NCBI GenBank assembly: GCA_003641345.1
Contig: QNAD01000076.1
Coordinates: 1 to 8,322, forward strand
Direction of reading: 5' to 3'
Length of the DNA stretch: 8,322 nucleotides
Source of the DNA: Candidatus Zixiibacteriota bacterium
GTDB lineage: Bacteria; Zixibacteria; MSB-5A5; GN15; FEB-12
Shown here: positions 7,024-8,322 of the stretch, piece after piece
How positions within the stretch are numbered: the stretch's first letter is position 1
Layout: every line of letters begins with the position of its first letter
Translations under genes and position numbers: made by a program
Notes under the pieces: generated by a model
Database searches by the model: none
Told to the model about the DNA's origin: nothing
What the model saw: only the letters and a program-made list of their open reading frames with translations

Positions 7024-8151
7024 ATGAGTCATGCCTATACTCCCGGACTTAAAGTAACTGAAAAACTCCTGGTTCAAAAAAGACGAATCCTACCTCTAAA
7101 AGGAGATGTGGTCGTAAAAGTTGGAGACAAAGTCTCTCCCGATGACGTTGTTGCCCTAACTCACTTACCCGGTAATGTAGTACCTCTGAACATTGCAAAC
7201 AAACTTGGTATTCCTCCGGAAGATTTGGAAATGGTCATGGTGCTAAAAGAAGGTGATCCAATCAAAGCTGGTGAACCAATTGCTGTAAAAAAATCATTTA
7301 TAAAATGGTTTTCATCTCAAACTGACGCCACTATTGATGGGACATTGGAGTCTATTTCACATATTACCGGTCAGGTTCTCCAGCGAGGCCATCCAATTCC
7401 GGTTGAAGTTAAGGCTTATATAAGTGGTGAAATTACCGAAATTATTCCTAACGAAGGAGTAGTTGTAGCTACTCAGGCTTCGTTTGTTCAAGGTATTTTT
7501 GGAATTGGCGGTGAGACTCATGGTGAGATTGTAATTGCAACGCCAGACAATAAAACAATCTTATCTGATGACCTTATCAATGATAAAATGAAGGGTAAAG
7601 TTATAGTCGGCGGTTCGGTAGTAACTGCTGCCGCAACTAAGAAAGCTATCGCAATAGGTGCTAAAGGAATAATTGCTGGTGGAATTAATGATCAAGACTT
7701 AAGGGATTTCCTTGGCTATGACATTGGAGTTGCCATTACCGGTTCCGAAGATATAGGAATCACCGTAGTAGTTACCGAAGGTTTTGGTGAAATCGACATG
7801 GCGGAAAAAACATTTGACTTGCTAAAAGATCATGAAGGTCAATTAGCCTGTATCAACGGAGCCACTCAAATTAGGGCTGGCGTTATCAGGCCGGAAGTTG
7901 TTATTCTTTCTTCAGATGACCAAGATATTGAAAAATATGACGCTGAAACCGAAATTAAAGGTTTAAACATCGGCACGCTTGTTCGTGTAATTCGACACCC
8001 TTATTTTGGCAATATCGGTAAAGTAACTGACCTCCCATCTCCGCTTCAGGTTCTGGAATCAGAATCTAAAGCTCGTGTGCTGGAAGTGGAACTTGAAGAT
8101 GGAAAAAAAGCAATTATCCCACGAGCCAATGTGGAAATGATTGAAGATTAA
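7024..8151 (+). CDS. Cytoplasmic barrel-like and KOW-like multi-domain protein of unknown function
   Basis: The 375-aa protein has no signal peptide or membrane helix. The N-terminal part (about 15-88) resembles the barrel-sandwich fold of RnfC/NqrA-type and lipoyl-like domains: LPLKGDVVVKVGDKVSPDDV at 24-42 and LKEGDPIKAGEPIAV at 74-88. A beta-rich stretch follows (103-150). The middle region (191-296) is a glycine-rich alpha/beta segment, with GKVIVGGSVVTAAATKKAIA at 191-210 and GAKGIIAGGIND at 212-223, recalling swivelling domains. The last 60 residues look like a KOW/SH3-type module: GTLVRVIRHPYFGNIGKVTD (317-336), then VELEDGKKAIIPRANVEMI. There are no redox cysteines (one Cys, at 276) and no flavin motif, so an electron-transfer role is unlikely. 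The start is firm: an AAGGA lies 8 nt upstream and the ATG follows the previous stop directly. It is the last gene before the terminator and probably a soluble partner of the GlmL-like ATPase. Confidence 0.9.
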   Translation: MSHAYTPGLKVTEKLLVQKRRILPLKGDVVVKVGDKVSPDDVVALTHLPGNVVPLNIANKLGIPPEDLEMVMVLKEGDPIKAGEPIAVKKSFIKWFSSQTDATIDGTLESISHITGQVLQRGHPIPVEVKAYISGEITEIIPNEGVVVATQASFVQGIFGIGGETHGEIVIATPDNKTILSDDLINDKMKGKVIVGGSVVTAAATKKAIAIGAKGIIAGGINDQDLRDFLGYDIGVAITGSEDIGITVVVTEGFGEIDMAEKTFDLLKDHEGQLACINGATQIRAGVIRPEVVILSSDDQDIEKYDAETEIKGLNIGTLVRVIRHPYFGNIGKVTDLPSPLQVLESESKARVLEVELEDGKKAIIPRANVEMIED

Positions 8152-8190
8152 TTCAAAGTTACAATTCGCCAAGGCGGATTTCAAAAATTC

Positions 8191-8222
8191 AACCGGTAGA
8201 ATTCAATTTCTACCGGTTTTTC
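8191..8222 (+). terminator. Intrinsic terminator of the GlmL-like operon
   Basis: A perfect 11-bp stem, AACCGGTAGAA at 8191-8201 with TTCTACCGGTT at 8208-8218, closes a 6-nt loop and runs into a T-rich tract (TTTC at 8219-8222). It lies 40 bp after the stop of the 375-aa gene. The opposite strand also has a T-run (GAATTTTTGA) after the stem, so it may work in both directions. Confidence 0.88.
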
Positions 8223-8322
8223 TATACCTGAACAGTAGAGATTTAATTCTTCTTACCTTTTTGTTGATTTTATAACTAATTATTAATAATTATAATCCAT
8301 CTATGTATATAGAGTGTAAAAA
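8223..8322. other. AT-rich tail without a recognised gene
   Basis: No start codon with a ribosome site and no RNA gene is visible. A TATAAT at 8291-8296 on the plus strand could belong to a promoter for a gene beyond the window, but no good -35 element sits at the right distance. Confidence 0.4.

Noticed and set aside
7024..8151. RnfC or NqrA subunit of a redox-driven ion pump
   Set aside because: Only the barrel-like N-terminus is reminiscent. Iron-sulfur cysteines, flavin motifs and other Rnf/Nqr subunits are all absent.
8167..8176. CGCC/GGCG inverted pair just before the terminator
   Set aside because: The arms are separated by only two bases, too few for a stable loop, and no T-tract follows.
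8291..8296. Perfect TATAAT near the right edge as a promoter
   Set aside because: The bases 16-18 bp upstream (around TTTTAT) match the -35 consensus poorly, and the sequence is so AT-rich that the hexamer is expected by chance.

Overview
The window is AT-rich bacterial DNA, densely packed with seven complete genes and one gene cut by the left edge. They form two divergent transcription units that share a 377-bp control region at 4020-4396. The standard code, Shine-Dalgarno sites, signal peptides, fibronectin type III (FN3) modules and a long GlmL-type ATPase suggest an uncultured Gram-negative-type lineage. An FCB-group candidate phylum such as Zixibacteria, Cloacimonadota or Marinimicrobia is my best guess from recall, and no marker gene here settles it.

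Leftward unit (4019 down to 1, minus strand). Five tightly coupled genes encode membrane or exported proteins. The order is an FN3 plus DUF6754-like protein (419 aa), a polytopic protein (216 aa), a membrane-anchored alpha/beta protein (338 aa), a six-helix protein (211 aa), and a second signal-peptide plus FN3 protein that starts on GTG at 449 and runs off the window. Gaps between them run from a 1-nt overlap to 6 nt, which points to one polycistronic message and probably one membrane complex.

Rightward unit (4397 to 8151, plus strand). It encodes a 623-aa ASKHA-fold ATPase of the glutamate mutase L (GlmL/MutL) family, a 250-aa secreted-then-anchored protein with a possible PsbP-like domain, and a 375-aa cytoplasmic protein with beta-barrel-like, glycine-rich and KOW-like C-terminal parts. 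A strong intrinsic terminator at 8191-8222 closes the unit. The last 100 bases hold no recognised gene.

Working interpretation (inference). No B12-dependent mutase subunit is encoded beside the GlmL-like protein. Its partners are instead an uncharacterised membrane assembly and a KOW/barrel protein. The locus may therefore be an undescribed ATP-dependent envelope or membrane-complex system in which a GlmL-type ATPase has been given a new role. The two FN3 proteins at the ends of the leftward operon look like paralogs, and the 338-aa protein looks like a distant relative of the DUF6754 region, so the complex may have grown by gene duplication.
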